This document shows positions 9,946-19,427 of a stretch of DNA of 64,000 nucleotides, piece by piece (positions within the stretch are counted from its first letter, which is position 1; each line of letters begins with the position of its first letter). Source of the stretch: Palleronia aestuarii (lineage in GTDB: Bacteria > Pseudomonadota > Alphaproteobacteria > Rhodobacterales > Rhodobacteraceae); NCBI RefSeq assembly GCF_003253995.1, contig NZ_QKZL01000002.1:62001-126000 (forward strand), given 5' to 3'. A program made the translations under genes and the position numbers. The notes under the pieces were generated by a model. It saw nothing but the letters and a program-made list of their open reading frames with translations, was not told the DNA's origin and did no database searches.

Positions 9946-10884
9946 TCATTCGTGAAACGGCGCGACGATGCGACGCTCGCCAAGCATGAAGGCATCCGCG
10001 ACGTGAACGAAGGGGGAGGTATCGACATCGCTCTGCCCCGCCTCGATCAATTCGGCAAACCGGCGGTAAAGGCCGGGATATTCGCCCGGACCCTCCACCT
10101 TCTGCTCCTCCCCGTCGAGAAAGAGCCGCGCGCCCCCTTCGCGCAGGCTCAGGGCACTGTCTGCAGTCTCCACGTCGATGGTCCAGCTCTGCGGCCCCTC
10201 CTGCCGCCAGTCGAACTCGGCTTCCACGACCATCCCGCTCGCGCTGGTGAACGAGAGATCGGCGGCGATGGGTGTGTCGCGGTTCTCCGGAAAGCTCAGT
10301 ACGGCCTTCGTGAGATGCACGGGGCCGGGGAGGATCCCGGTAAGGATCGACAGGGCGTTGATACCGGGATCGAAGACGCCGAGCCCGCCCGGCTCCCAGA
10401 TCCAGGCCTGCCCGGGGTGCCAGTGCCGCACGTCTTCCTTCCAGGCGATCCGAACGCTGCGGATCGACCTGTCCGAGAGCCATGCCCGCGCTGGCGCGAC
10501 GCCCGCGGCGTACCGCGAATGCCAGGTCGCGAAGAGCGAGACGCCCTTTGCCCGCGCGAGACGCTCTAGCGTGCCGACTTCGGCCACGCTCGCGCCGGGC
10601 GGCTTTTCCAGCATAACGTGGCGCCCCGCGGCAAGCGCCCGTGTTGCCGCCTCGAACCGAGGCACCGGCGGCATGCACAACGAGACGGCCGCGATGTCCG
10701 AACGCGCGTCCAGCAGCGACATGAGGTCCGCGTGGTTCTCCACCCCATCGAGTCCGCCGGACCGGCTTACCGTTGCGGCAAGCTCGAACGCGGGTTCTCC
10801 GGCGATGGCGGGGACATGCTGGTCGCGGGCGATCTTGCCCACGCCGACGATCGCGACTTGCAGGGGTGGGCTAGTGGCTGTCAC
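9946..10884 (-). CDS. Gfo/Idh/MocA oxidoreductase, probable D-galactose 1-dehydrogenase
   Basis: NAD(P)-dependent sugar dehydrogenase of 312 residues. The N-terminal Rossmann segment VAIVGVGKIARDQHVPAI is followed by the family motif EKPPG, and a C-terminal beta-sheet domain with WKEDVRHWHPGQAW and FDPGINALSIL. This pattern fits galactose 1-dehydrogenases, which make galactonolactone (and arabinonolactone) in oxidative sugar catabolism. I place the start at a GTG at 10884, overlapping the end of the dehydratase gene by 14 bases. Last gene of the chvE operon; with the dehydratase it would give lactone formation and sugar-acid dehydration. Substrate choice between galactose and arabinose is inferred. 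Confidence 0.8.
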   Translation of the reverse strand: MTATSPPLQVAIVGVGKIARDQHVPAIAGEPAFELAATVSRSGGLDGVENHADLMSLLDARSDIAAVSLCMPPVPRFEAATRALAAGRHVMLEKPPGASVAEVGTLERLARAKGVSLFATWHSRYAAGVAPARAWLSDRSIRSVRIAWKEDVRHWHPGQAWIWEPGGLGVFDPGINALSILTGILPGPVHLTKAVLSFPENRDTPIAADLSFTSASGMVVEAEFDWRQEGPQSWTIDVETADSALSLREGGARLFLDGEEQKVEGPGEYPGLYRRFAELIEAGQSDVDTSPFVHVADAFMLGERRIVAPFHE

Positions 10885-12616
10885 GCGGCACCTCGTGCCC
10901 GCGGCACCCGCGCAGGAAGTCGAAATCCGCCCCGGTATCCGCTCCTTCCACGTGGTCGTGGAAAAGCTTCGCATAGCCCGAGGCAGGACCGTCGCCCGCG
11001 GGGCGCCACGCCTCCAGCCGCTCTGCGAGCTCGTCGCCTGAGATATCGAGATGGAGAAGGCGCTCTTCCACGTCGATCTCGATCATGTCGCCCGTCCGGA
11101 CCGTCGCGAGGGGACCGCCCACCGCCGCTTCCGGTGCGGTGTGCAGGATCACCGTGCCGTAGGCCGTCCCCGACATCCGCGCGTCCGATATCCGCACCAT
11201 GTCGGTGATCCCCTTCTTCAGCACTTTCGGAGGAAGGCCCATATTCCCCACCTCGGACATCCCCGGATATCCTTTCGGTCCGCAATTCTTCAGCACCATC
11301 ACGCAGGTCTCGTCGATATCGAGCGCGTCGTCGCCGATGCGAGCCTTGTAATCGTCGATATCCTCGAAGACCACGGCCCGCCCGCGATGCCGCATGAGGT
11401 GCGGGCTCGCCGCCGACGGCTTCAGGACGGCACCTTCCGGCGCGAGATTGCCGCGCAGCACCGCGATCCCTCCGCTCGCGGTCAGCGCCCGCTTGACCGG
11501 AAGGATCACGTCCTCGTTCCAGTTGCGGGCATCCGCGACCTCGTCCCAGATTGAACCGCCGGAGACGGTCAGCGCATCCTTGTGCAGCATCCCCGCCTCG
11601 CCGAGGCGACGCAGCACCACCGGCAGGCCGCCCGCATAGAAGAACTCCTCCATCAGGTACTTGCCCGAAGGCATCAGGTTCACGATCGTCGGCACGTCGC
11701 GTCCAAGCCTGTCCCAGTCGTCGAGCGTGAGATCGACACCCACACGGCCCGCCAACGCGAGGAGATGGATGACGGCGTTCGTCGACCCGCCGATGGCGCC
11801 ATTCGTCCGGATCGCGTTCTCGAACGCGGCCTTCGTCATCACGTCGGACGGCTTCAGGTCGTCCTTGACCATCTGCACGATGCGCCGCCCGGTCAGCTGC
11901 GCCATGACGCGCCGCCGCGCATCGACGCCCGGGATGGCCGCGTTGCCCGAGAGCGCCATGCCCAGCGCCTCTGCCATCGACGCCATCGTGGAGGCGGTGC
12001 CCATCGTGTTGCAGGTCCCCGACGAGCGCGACATCGCCTGCTCGGCTTCGAGGAAATCCTCCTGGCTCATCTTGCCGGCCTTGATGTCCTCGCTCATCTG
12101 CCAGAGCGCGGTACCCGAGCCCACCCGTTCGCCGCGGAACCAGCCGTTGAGCATCGGCCCGCCGGTGACCACGATCGACGGCAGGTCGGTCGACGCGGCG
12201 CCCATCATCAGCGACGGCGTGGTCTTGTCGCAGCCGACGAGCAGCACCGCACCATCGATGGGCTGCGCGCGCATCACCTCTTCCACCGCCATCGCGGCGA
12301 GGTTGCGGTACATCATCGCCGTCGGGCGGAACGTGTTCTCCGACGCGGAGAAGACCGGCACCTCGAGCGGAAAGCCCCCCGCCTCCCAGACGCCCGCCTT
12401 CACCTTCTCCGCGAGCTCGCGCAGATGCCCGTTGCAGGGGGTGAGCTCGCCCCAGGTGTTGAGGATGCCGATCACGGGCCGGCCGTCGAAGAGGTCGTGC
12501 GGATAGCCTTGGTTCTTCAGCCAGCCACGATGGTAGATGTTGTCGCGCGAGGTGCCGCCGTACCATTCCTGCGAGCGGAGCCTCCGGGGCCACTCGGCCG
12601 GGGTGAACTTGGCCAT
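10871..12616 (-). CDS. araD: IlvD/Edd-family dehydratase, probable L-arabinonate dehydratase
   Basis: Iron-sulfur dehydratase of 581 residues that removes water from a sugar acid, here probably L-arabinonate to 2-keto-3-deoxyarabinonate. Three cysteines expected to hold the cluster are visible: Cys61 (TPCNGH), Cys129 (GCDKTTPS) and Cys202 (GTCNTMGT). Overall length and the N-terminus (RRLRSQEWYGGTSRDN) fit the arabinonate/galactonate branch rather than biosynthetic dihydroxy-acid dehydratase. It starts one base after the stop of the permease gene, and its own end overlaps the dehydrogenase start. The symbol araD is used for this enzyme in oxidative pathways and should not be confused with the epimerase of the same name. 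Confidence 0.88.
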   Translation of the reverse strand: MAKFTPAEWPRRLRSQEWYGGTSRDNIYHRGWLKNQGYPHDLFDGRPVIGILNTWGELTPCNGHLRELAEKVKAGVWEAGGFPLEVPVFSASENTFRPTAMMYRNLAAMAVEEVMRAQPIDGAVLLVGCDKTTPSLMMGAASTDLPSIVVTGGPMLNGWFRGERVGSGTALWQMSEDIKAGKMSQEDFLEAEQAMSRSSGTCNTMGTASTMASMAEALGMALSGNAAIPGVDARRRVMAQLTGRRIVQMVKDDLKPSDVMTKAAFENAIRTNGAIGGSTNAVIHLLALAGRVGVDLTLDDWDRLGRDVPTIVNLMPSGKYLMEEFFYAGGLPVVLRRLGEAGMLHKDALTVSGGSIWDEVADARNWNEDVILPVKRALTASGGIAVLRGNLAPEGAVLKPSAASPHLMRHRGRAVVFEDIDDYKARIGDDALDIDETCVMVLKNCGPKGYPGMSEVGNMGLPPKVLKKGITDMVRISDARMSGTAYGTVILHTAPEAAVGGPLATVRTGDMIEIDVEERLLHLDISGDELAERLEAWRPAGDGPASGYAKLFHDHVEGADTGADFDFLRGCRGHEVPRDSH

Positions 12617-12617
12617 T

Positions 12618-13829
12618 CTAGCCCTTCTTCTTGTTCATGACGTCGAAGATCACGGCGGCGAGCAGGACGAGGCCCTTGATGCATTGCTGCCAGTCGATGC
12701 CGATGCCGAGGATCGACATCCCGTTGTTCATCACGCCCATGATGAAGGCGCCGATCACCGCGCCCACCACCGTGCCGACGCCGCCAGCCATCGAGGCGCC
12801 GCCGATGAAGACCGCCGCGATCACGTCGAGTTCGAAGCTGACGCCGGCCTTCGGCGTCGCGGTGTTGAGCCGCGCGGCGAAGACGAGGCCCGCGAGCGCG
12901 GCCAGCATCCCCATGTTGGCGAAGGTGAGAAAGACAAGGCGCTGCGAGTTGATGCCCGAGAGCGTCGCCGCCTTCTCGTTGCCGCCGATCGCATAGATGC
13001 GCCGCCCGATGGTCGTCCGGCTGGTCACGAAGGAGTAGATGGCGATCAGGAGCGCCATGACGATGAAGACGTTCGGCAGCCCTCGGAAACCGGCCATCAG
13101 CCAGCTCATGTAGACGAGCGCCACGAAGATTAGCCCGTGTTTCGCCGCGAAGAATGCGAAGGGCTCCGTGGGCGCGCCGGTCTTGGCTTGGCTCATCCGG
13201 GTGCGGATCGCGAAGGCGAGGATCGCGGTCGCCACGACGAGGCCGATCACGAGCGAGAAGAGGTTCAGCCCCTCTGCGCCGAAGATGTCGGGAATGAAGC
13301 CCGAGGCGATGAGCTGGAACTGCGCGGGAAAGGGACCTACCGACTGACCTGCGAGAAGCCAGAGCGTCAGCCCCTTGAAGACGAGCATTCCGGCAAGCGT
13401 CACGATGAAGGACGGGATCCGGAAATAGGCGACCCAGAATCCCTGCGCCATGCCGATCAGGGCGCCCGCCGCGAGGCAGAGAACGGCGGCGAGCAGATAG
13501 GGCAGATCCCATTGCACGATCATCACGGCGGCGAGTGCCCCGACGAAGCCCAGTACCGAGCCGACGGAAAGGTCGATATGTCCCGACACGATCACGAGCA
13601 GCATCCCGATCGCCATGATGACGATGTAGCTGTTCTGTAGGACGAGGTTCGTCAGGTTGATTGGCTTGAGCAGGATCCCGTCCGTCGCGATCTGGAAGAA
13701 GACCATGATCGCGATCAGCGCGAAGAGGATGCCGTATTCGCGCAGATGCCCGCGCAGGAAGGACCAGCTCGCCTTGGCCTGGCTTGCCGTGAACCCGTCG
13801 CTCCCCGGATTGGTGCTCGCCTGGGTCAT
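12618..13829 (-). CDS. gguB: Multiple-monosaccharide ABC transporter permease (GguB-like)
   Basis: Inner-membrane permease of 403 residues from the ribose/xylose/ChvE-type sugar ABC family. Characteristic stretches are [13 protein letters not shown], the [16 protein letters not shown] region and [23 protein letters not shown], which is the coupling loop to the ATPase. About ten membrane segments. Its start overlaps the stop of gguA by four bases (ATGA), and its stop abuts the dehydratase, so the transporter and catabolic genes are transcribed and translated together. Confidence 0.93.
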   Translation of the reverse strand: MTQASTNPGSDGFTASQAKASWSFLRGHLREYGILFALIAIMVFFQIATDGILLKPINLTNLVLQNSYIVIMAIGMLLVIVSGHIDLSVGSVLGFVGALAAVMIVQWDLPYLLAAVLCLAAGALIGMAQGFWVAYFRIPSFIVTLAGMLVFKGLTLWLLAGQSVGPFPAQFQLIASGFIPDIFGAEGLNLFSLVIGLVVATAILAFAIRTRMSQAKTGAPTEPFAFFAAKHGLIFVALVYMSWLMAGFRGLPNVFIVMALLIAIYSFVTSRTTIGRRIYAIGGNEKAATLSGINSQRLVFLTFANMGMLAALAGLVFAARLNTATPKAGVSFELDVIAAVFIGGASMAGGVGTVVGAVIGAFIMGVMNNGMSILGIGIDWQQCIKGLVLLAAVIFDVMNKKKG

Positions 13830-15361
13830 GCCGCTTCCTCCCCCGATTTGATGATCGCCGTCATGATCCGCTCCTGGCTTGCCTCTTCCGTCGCCATCTC
13901 CGCCACGAACCGCCCCTCGTTCATCACGTAGAGCCGGTCGGTCACGCCGAGGAGCTCCGGCATCTCCGAGGAGATCACGATGATTGCCTTCCCGGATGCG
14001 GCGAGGTCGCGGATCACGGTGTAGATCTCGAATTTCGCGCCCACGTCGATGCCCCGCGTCGGCTCATCGAGGATGAGGATGTCGGGGTCGGCGAAGAGCC
14101 ATTTCGACAGGACGACCTTCTGCTGATTGCCGCCCGACAGGTTCACCGCCTCCTGTTCGATGGAGGAGGACTTGATGTTGAGACGCTTGCGGTAGCGCTC
14201 GGCCACCTCCGCCTCGCGATTGCGGTTGACGACGAGCCCGTCTGCCACGGCTTCGAGCTTGGCGAGCGGGACGTTGCGCCGGATCGTGTCGTCGAGGACA
14301 AGGCCGTAGGTCTTGCGATCCTCCGTGACATAGGCGAGCCCCGCATCGATGGCGCGCCGCACCGTCGAGAGATCCGCGCGGGCGCCGCCGATCCACGCTT
14401 CCCCCTCGATGCCGGCGCCCCAGGAACGGCCGAAGAGGCTCATCGCGAGTTCCGTGCGGCCCGCCCCCATCAGCCCCGCGATGCCGAGCACCTCGCCCCG
14501 CTTCACGTGAAAGCTCACGTCGTCCACGACTCGGCGTTCGGAATGGATCGGATGGCGCACGGTCCAGTTGCGGACCTCGAGCGCCGTCTCCTCTCGCGCA
14601 TGCGCCACGCGCTCCGGAAAGCGGTTGTCGAGCGATCGGCCGACCATGTCGCGGATGATGCGCCCCTCGCTGATCCCCTCCGCGCAATCGAGCCGGGAGA
14701 CGGCGGCGCCGTCGCGGATCACGGTGATCGTGTCGGCCACGCGGGAAATCTCGTTCAGCTTGTGAGAGATGAGGATCGAGGTCATCCCCTTCGCCTTGAA
14801 CTCGAGCAGCAGGTCGAGAAGCTTGCGACTGTCGGTCTCGTTCAGCGACGAGGTCGGCTCGTCGAGGATCATGAGCCGCACGTCCTTCGACAGCGCCTTC
14901 GCGATCTCCACGAGCTGCTGCTTGCCGAGACCGAGATCGTCCACGAGCGTCTTCGGGCTCTCCCTGAGCCCCACCTGCTCGAGGAGTTCGGCGGCGCGCG
15001 CCTCGGTCCGCCGCCAATCGATGATCCCGCCTCGGGCGCGCTCGTTGCCGAGGAAGATGTTCTCCGCGATCGACAGGAGCGGGATGAGAGCGAGTTCCTG
15101 GTGGATGATGATGATCCCGTCCGCCTCGCTGTCGCGGATCCCGCGATAGGCGCGCACCTCGCCGTCGAACACGATGTCGCCGGAGTAGCTCCCGTGCGGG
15201 TAGACGCCCGAGAGAACCTTCATGAGGGTGGATTTGCCCGCGCCGTTCTCGCCCACGAGGGCGTGGATCTCGCCCTCCTCGACCGAGAGGCTCACGTTGT
15301 TGAGTGCCTTGACGCCGGGGAATTCCTTAGTGATTCCGCGCATTTCCAGAATGGTGGGCAT
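13826..15361 (-). CDS. gguA: Multiple-monosaccharide ABC transporter ATP-binding protein (GguA-like)
   Basis: ATPase with two fused nucleotide-binding domains, 511 residues, as usual for sugar importers of this class. The first domain has Walker [10 protein letters not shown] and Walker [12 protein letters not shown]. The second starts near residue 260, has the atypical Walker A region GLMGAGRTE, signature LSGGNQQKV and Walker [13 protein letters not shown]. It powers uptake through GguB of sugars delivered by ChvE. It is separated from chvE by a 126-base gap with two strong hairpins, which probably lowers its expression relative to the binding protein. Confidence 0.95.
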   Translation of the reverse strand: MPTILEMRGITKEFPGVKALNNVSLSVEEGEIHALVGENGAGKSTLMKVLSGVYPHGSYSGDIVFDGEVRAYRGIRDSEADGIIIIHQELALIPLLSIAENIFLGNERARGGIIDWRRTEARAAELLEQVGLRESPKTLVDDLGLGKQQLVEIAKALSKDVRLMILDEPTSSLNETDSRKLLDLLLEFKAKGMTSILISHKLNEISRVADTITVIRDGAAVSRLDCAEGISEGRIIRDMVGRSLDNRFPERVAHAREETALEVRNWTVRHPIHSERRVVDDVSFHVKRGEVLGIAGLMGAGRTELAMSLFGRSWGAGIEGEAWIGGARADLSTVRRAIDAGLAYVTEDRKTYGLVLDDTIRRNVPLAKLEAVADGLVVNRNREAEVAERYRKRLNIKSSSIEQEAVNLSGGNQQKVVLSKWLFADPDILILDEPTRGIDVGAKFEIYTVIRDLAASGKAIIVISSEMPELLGVTDRLYVMNEGRFVAEMATEEASQERIMTAIIKSGEEAA

Positions 15362-15408
15362 GAGGACGTCTCCTTCCCTCTTGGACCTTCGGGCGCCCCA
15401 CCGCAGAC

Positions 15409-15477
15409 GCCCCGGGCTCGACCCGGGGCCTCCTCGCAGGTCGCCGTTCAGCGCGGCCCCGGCTCTGCGGCCGGGGC
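15409..15477 (-). promoter_or_regulatory. Two tandem GC-rich hairpins between chvE and gguA
   Basis: Hairpin one: gccccggg (15409-15416) with cccggggc (15422-15429), loop of five. Hairpin two: gccccggc (15456-15463) with gccggggc (15470-15477), loop of six. Both stems are perfect 8-bp and lie between the binding-protein gene and the ATPase gene of one operon. Such structures commonly block 3'-5' decay or cause partial termination, giving excess binding protein. Confidence 0.5.
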
Positions 15478-15487
15478 GCCGTGGCGC

Positions 15488-16552
15488 CTACTCGATCTGG
15501 TCCTTCGAGAAGTAACCGCTGCCCACCAGGACGTCCTCCCAGTTCTCCGCCGTCACCGGCACCGGCTCGAGCAGGTAGGAGGGCACGACCTTGACGCCGT
15601 TGTCGTAGGTCTCCGTGTCGTTGATCTCGGGCTCGCCGCCTTGCAGAAGCGCGTCGACCATGCCGACGGTCACGCCCGCGAGCTCCCGCGTGTCCTTGAA
15701 GATCGTCGAATACTGGTCGCTCCGCAGGATCGCCTTCACCGACGGCACCTCCGCGTCCTGTCCCGTGACGATCGGCATCGCCATGTCGCCCGAGCCGTAG
15801 CCCACGCCCTTCAGCGAGGAGATGATCCCGATCGAGAGTCCGTCATAGGGCGACAGGACCCCGTTCAGCGTCTGTCCGGTGTAGTTCGCGGAGAGAAGGT
15901 TATCCATCCGCGCCTGCGCGACCGATCCGTCCCAGCGCAGCGTGCCGACGGTGTCCATCCCCATCTGACCCGACGGGATGGTGATAGAGCCGTCATCGAT
16001 CAGAGGCTGCAGCACCGACATCGCGCCATCATAGAAGAAGTAGGCGTTGTTATCGTCGGGCGAGCCGCCGAAGAGTTCCACGTTCCACGTCTCGGCATCC
16101 GGGAAACGCTCCTCGAGCCCCGCGACCAGCGTCTCGGCCTGTTGCACGCCGACCTGGAAATTGTCGAAGGTCGCATAATAGTCGACGTTCTCGCTGTCCC
16201 GGATCAATCGGTCATAGGCCACGACGGGGATGTCCATCGCCGCGGCGTTGGCGAGCGCGTTCGTGAGCGTGGTGCCGTCGATCGCCGCGATGACGAGCGC
16301 ATCGACACCCACGGTGATCATGTTCTCGATCTGCGCGAGCTGGTTCGGGATATCGTCCTCGGCATATTGCAGATCGGTGGCGTAACCCGCCTCCTGGAAC
16401 TGCTTAACCATGTTGTTGCCGTCGTCGATCCATCGGGCCGAGGATTTCGTCGGCATCGCGATGCCCACCGTGCCCTTGTCCTGCGCCAGCGCGGGCATGG
16501 CCACGGACGCGGCCAGCGTCGCGACGATCAGCGACCGTCTCGAAAATCTCAT
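15488..16552 (-). CDS. chvE: Multiple-monosaccharide periplasmic binding protein (ChvE-like)
   Basis: Periplasmic sugar-binding protein, 354 residues, that delivers galactose, arabinose, glucose and related sugars to GguAB. The signal peptide runs from [13 protein letters not shown] to the cleavage region MPALAQ. The mature start [24 protein letters not shown] and later [22 protein letters not shown] fit the ChvE family closely. The start is the ATG at 16552 with GGAGG just upstream; the frame is open further but the extra residues are not signal-like. First gene of the operon and divergent from a LysR regulator, the arrangement known for chvE and gbpR in Agrobacterium. Confidence 0.95.
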   Translation of the reverse strand: MRFSRRSLIVATLAASVAMPALAQDKGTVGIAMPTKSSARWIDDGNNMVKQFQEAGYATDLQYAEDDIPNQLAQIENMITVGVDALVIAAIDGTTLTNALANAAAMDIPVVAYDRLIRDSENVDYYATFDNFQVGVQQAETLVAGLEERFPDAETWNVELFGGSPDDNNAYFFYDGAMSVLQPLIDDGSITIPSGQMGMDTVGTLRWDGSVAQARMDNLLSANYTGQTLNGVLSPYDGLSIGIISSLKGVGYGSGDMAMPIVTGQDAEVPSVKAILRSDQYSTIFKDTRELAGVTVGMVDALLQGGEPEINDTETYDNGVKVVPSYLLEPVPVTAENWEDVLVGSGYFSKDQIE

Positions 16553-16683
16553 GTTGTCCTCCCATGATGCGGCGTGCGGAGCGAACCGTACGCCGTGGTT
16601 CGTCGGCCGCCTCCCTGGATCGGCCGACAAAATCGTTGCCGAACGTGACGGGTTCGATACCACTGGTCAAATAAGGATTGTTC

Positions 16684-16699
16684 ATCTGGATATACCGAT
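16684..16699. promoter_or_regulatory. Imperfect inverted repeat, candidate LysR operator
   Basis: The 16-bp sequence atctggatataccgat reads as two half-sites matching at six of eight positions. It contains the T-N11-A spacing typical of LysR-type operators and lies just before the regulator start in the divergent chvE promoter region. Assignment is by motif and position only. Confidence 0.35.
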
Positions 16700-16705
16700 C
16701 CCATC

Positions 16706-17680
16706 ATGTCGGACGACCGGAACCTATCGCGCGGCGGTGGCGATGCCCTGGTCCGCCGCGGCCTCAAGTTTTCGCAACTCCGTCTGATGGCGGCCCTTCT
16801 CGAGACCGGACGGATCGGGGCGGCCGCTGCGCAGTCGGGCATGACGCAGCCCGCGGCATCGCGGCTTCTCTCGCAGCTCGAGAATCTGCTCGGTACCCGG
16901 CTCTATGCCCGGCATCCGCGCGGCATCGTCCTGACCGAAGCCGGCCGCATCCTCGCGGAACAGGCCGTGGCCACCCTGGCGGGCCTCGACCAGTCCCACG
17001 ACCGGATCATCCAGACGGTTCAGGGCGAGCGCGGGCTCGTTCGGCTGGGCTCGGTGACCGGGCCGTCGCTGGAACTCGTCCTGCCGGTCATCCAGCGCCT
17101 GCGCACGACCCACCCGGAGATCGAGCTTTCCGTGCAGGTGGAAACCTCCGACAAGCTCGCCGACGCCCTCCTGGCCGAGGATATAGATTTCTACGTCGGC
17201 AGGATCCCGCAATCGACCGATGCCCGCCACTTCCGGTTCGACCCGATCGGGTCGGAGCCCCTGACCATCGTGGCCCGCAAGGACCATCCGCTCGCCGCGG
17301 AACCGGAGCCCACGCTGCGCGACTGCCTCGCCTTCGAATGGGTCCTTCAACCTCCCGGCGGCTTGATGCGCAGGACGGTGGAGACCTACTTGCTGGCACG
17401 AAAGCTGCCCTTGCCCGGAAAGATCACCGCCACCACTTCGATGCTCTTCACCCTCGCCCTCGTCGATCGGACGGATGCCGTTGCCCCCATGGCCGTCGCC
17501 GTCGCCGACTTCCTCGCCGGGCGGGTCGCGATGGACGGCCGGCTGATCCGGCTTCCCGTCGCCGGGGATCTAGATGTCGAGACCTACGGGATCGTCCGGG
17601 GCGCGAAGACCGCAGCCGCGCCGACGGTCGATCGCGTCATTCGCGGCCTGACCCGGCAGGGGCGCGATCTCGGCCGCTGA
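16706..17680 (+). CDS. LysR-family regulator of the chvE sugar operon (GbpR-like)
   Basis: Transcription factor of 324 residues. The N-terminal winged helix-turn-helix is LRLMAALLETGRIGAAAAQSGMTQPAASRLLSQ in two runs with the recognition helix at MTQPAASRLL, followed by the LysR effector domain. The order and type of neighbours match Agrobacterium gbpR, which controls chvE in response to galactose and arabinose. Divergent transcription with a 153-base shared region suggests both autoregulation and control of the transporter and catabolic genes. The inducing sugar is inferred from the operon. Confidence 0.88.
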   Translation: MSDDRNLSRGGGDALVRRGLKFSQLRLMAALLETGRIGAAAAQSGMTQPAASRLLSQLENLLGTRLYARHPRGIVLTEAGRILAEQAVATLAGLDQSHDRIIQTVQGERGLVRLGSVTGPSLELVLPVIQRLRTTHPEIELSVQVETSDKLADALLAEDIDFYVGRIPQSTDARHFRFDPIGSEPLTIVARKDHPLAAEPEPTLRDCLAFEWVLQPPGGLMRRTVETYLLARKLPLPGKITATTSMLFTLALVDRTDAVAPMAVAVADFLAGRVAMDGRLIRLPVAGDLDVETYGIVRGAKTAAAPTVDRVIRGLTRQGRDLGR

Positions 17681-17769
17681 GCGATGCACGGGTCACGTGC
17701 CTGTGCGCAGACGTTTCCCAATGCCGCCATTGGCGATATAAGCCCATCAACTGACCGGGGATCTAAGCT

Positions 17770-18336
17770 ATGGACAGACGCAACTTCCTGATGACGGGCC
17801 TCGCGGCCTTCGGATTGACGGCGACCGGGGCCAGCGCGCAAGCCGCGCTCGTTCCCCCGCCCACGATCGTGCCCCTGCGCGCGCCGCTGCCGCCGAACCA
17901 GATCCACGTCTTTCCGGACCATTTCCGCCTCTACCACACCCGGCCGGACTCCACCGCCGTGCGCTATGCCTGCCGGGTCGGGCGCGCCGGCCTCTACGAG
18001 CCGGGTCAGTTCTACGTCGGTGCGAAGAAGGAATGGCCGTCCTGGCGGCCCACGCCAGACATGGTGGAGCGGGAGCCGGAACTCTACGCGCAATACGAGG
18101 AGGACGGGATGCCCGGCGGCCCCGGCAATCCGCTCGGCGCGCGCGCTCTCTATCTCTTCCAGCCCGGTCGCGGCGACACGTTCCTGCGGATCCATGGCAC
18201 CAACCAGCCCGGCACGATCGGGCGGGCCGTCTCCAATGGCTGCGCCGGGCTTCTCAACGATCACATCATGATTCTCTATCCCGAAGTACCGATGGACACG
18301 AGCGTCGTTCTCTATCCGAAGATGATTGCAGCCTGA
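17770..18336 (+). CDS. L,D-transpeptidase, YkuD domain, exported
   Basis: Exported protein of 188 residues that probably forms 3-3 peptidoglycan cross-links or attaches proteins to peptidoglycan. MDRRNFLMTGLAAFGLT is a Tat-like signal (twin Arg before a hydrophobic core), cleaved near ASAQA. The YkuD domain has its catalytic pair in HGTNQPG (His142) and SNGC (Cys158), with SNGC in place of the commoner SHGC. The frame of the next gene opens within its last codons, so the two are probably co-transcribed. The start has a weak GGGG element upstream. Confidence 0.85.
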   Translation: MDRRNFLMTGLAAFGLTATGASAQAALVPPPTIVPLRAPLPPNQIHVFPDHFRLYHTRPDSTAVRYACRVGRAGLYEPGQFYVGAKKEWPSWRPTPDMVEREPELYAQYEEDGMPGGPGNPLGARALYLFQPGRGDTFLRIHGTNQPGTIGRAVSNGCAGLLNDHIMILYPEVPMDTSVVLYPKMIAA

Positions 18337-18344
18337 CCGACGGA

Positions 18345-19337
18345 TTGTCGATCGACGCCGTCATCACCTGGGTCGACGGCGCGGATCCGGCGCATGCGGA
18401 GAAGCGTGCCCGCCTTGCCGGAACTTCCGGACATTCAGGCGGGGCCGCGCCGACGCGGTTCACCGACTCGGGTGAGATCTATCTCTGCATCGCGTCGCTT
18501 CTGAAGTTCGCGCCCTTCCTGCGGCGCATCCACGTTCTGACGGATGCGCAGAAGCCCGACCTGCTCGATGACTTTGCGACCGTGGGCCTCTGCGCGCCGG
18601 ACCGGATCGTGCTGGCCGATCACCGCGATGCGTTCGCCGGGCTGTCGGACGCGCTGCCGACGTTCAGCAGCCGCAGCATCGAGTCGACCATGCATCGGCT
18701 GCCTGGGCTTGCGGAACGGTTCGTCTATCTCAACGACGACATGCTCCTGACCGCGCCCGCGACCCCTGACGACTTTTTCCGCGAGGGACGTCCGGTGCTG
18801 CGCGGGATCATGCGGAAACCCGCCGCGCGGCGCGGGATCGGACGTCTCACGGCAACCCTGCGCGCGCTTGCCCGGCGGCCGAACAGGCGTGCCGGACATG
18901 AATACTCGCAGGAAATGGCCGCGGCGATGGTCGGGTTCACCGATGCCTTTCTTCGGGTGCCGCATTGTCCGCATCCCCTGCGCGTCTCGGTCATCGAGAC
19001 GGCCCTTGCGGATCGGCCGGGATGTCTCGAACGGCAGGTTTCCCACAGGTTCCGCGCGCGAGAGCAGTACTCCCCGATAGCCTTCGCCAATCATGTGGAG
19101 CTCTCGCTCGGAACGCCGCATCACCGGCCACCCGAAATGGCCTATATTCGCGGCCCCGAAGACCTGCCGTCCGGGCTTGAGCGAATCAGGTCCGGCGCCG
19201 TAAGCGTTGCCTGTCTGCAAAGCCTCGACGCCTATCCCGAGGCGGCGCGGCGCTCGGCCCTGCGCTATCTGGCAGAGGTCCTCTCCTCGCATCTCCCGCC
19301 ACGGATCGCCGCCCGGCTGACAGGTGCCGCGGCCTGA
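18345..19337 (+). CDS. Stealth-family capsular polysaccharide phosphotransferase
   Basis: Protein of about 330 residues from the Stealth family, which transfers hexose-1-phosphates to build phosphate-linked surface polysaccharides. Conserved region one is IDAVITWVDGADP, region two is FTDSGEIYLCIASLLKFAPF with HVLTDAQKP, and FVYLNDDMLL follows. No ATG lies near the beginning; the best start is TTG at 18345, nine bases after the transpeptidase stop, preceded by no good ribosome site. Translation may therefore rely on coupling to the upstream gene. Substrate is not deducible. Confidence 0.82.
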   Translation: MSIDAVITWVDGADPAHAEKRARLAGTSGHSGGAAPTRFTDSGEIYLCIASLLKFAPFLRRIHVLTDAQKPDLLDDFATVGLCAPDRIVLADHRDAFAGLSDALPTFSSRSIESTMHRLPGLAERFVYLNDDMLLTAPATPDDFFREGRPVLRGIMRKPAARRGIGRLTATLRALARRPNRRAGHEYSQEMAAAMVGFTDAFLRVPHCPHPLRVSVIETALADRPGCLERQVSHRFRAREQYSPIAFANHVELSLGTPHHRPPEMAYIRGPEDLPSGLERIRSGAVSVACLQSLDAYPEAARRSALRYLAEVLSSHLPPRIAARLTGAAA

Positions 19338-19427
19338 TCCCCTCGGACAATTTGGCGCTTACGACATCATTGGCTCCGCGAGCGCACCGGCATACTCTGA
19401 CCGGGCCCCCTACTCCCGGAGACCGCC

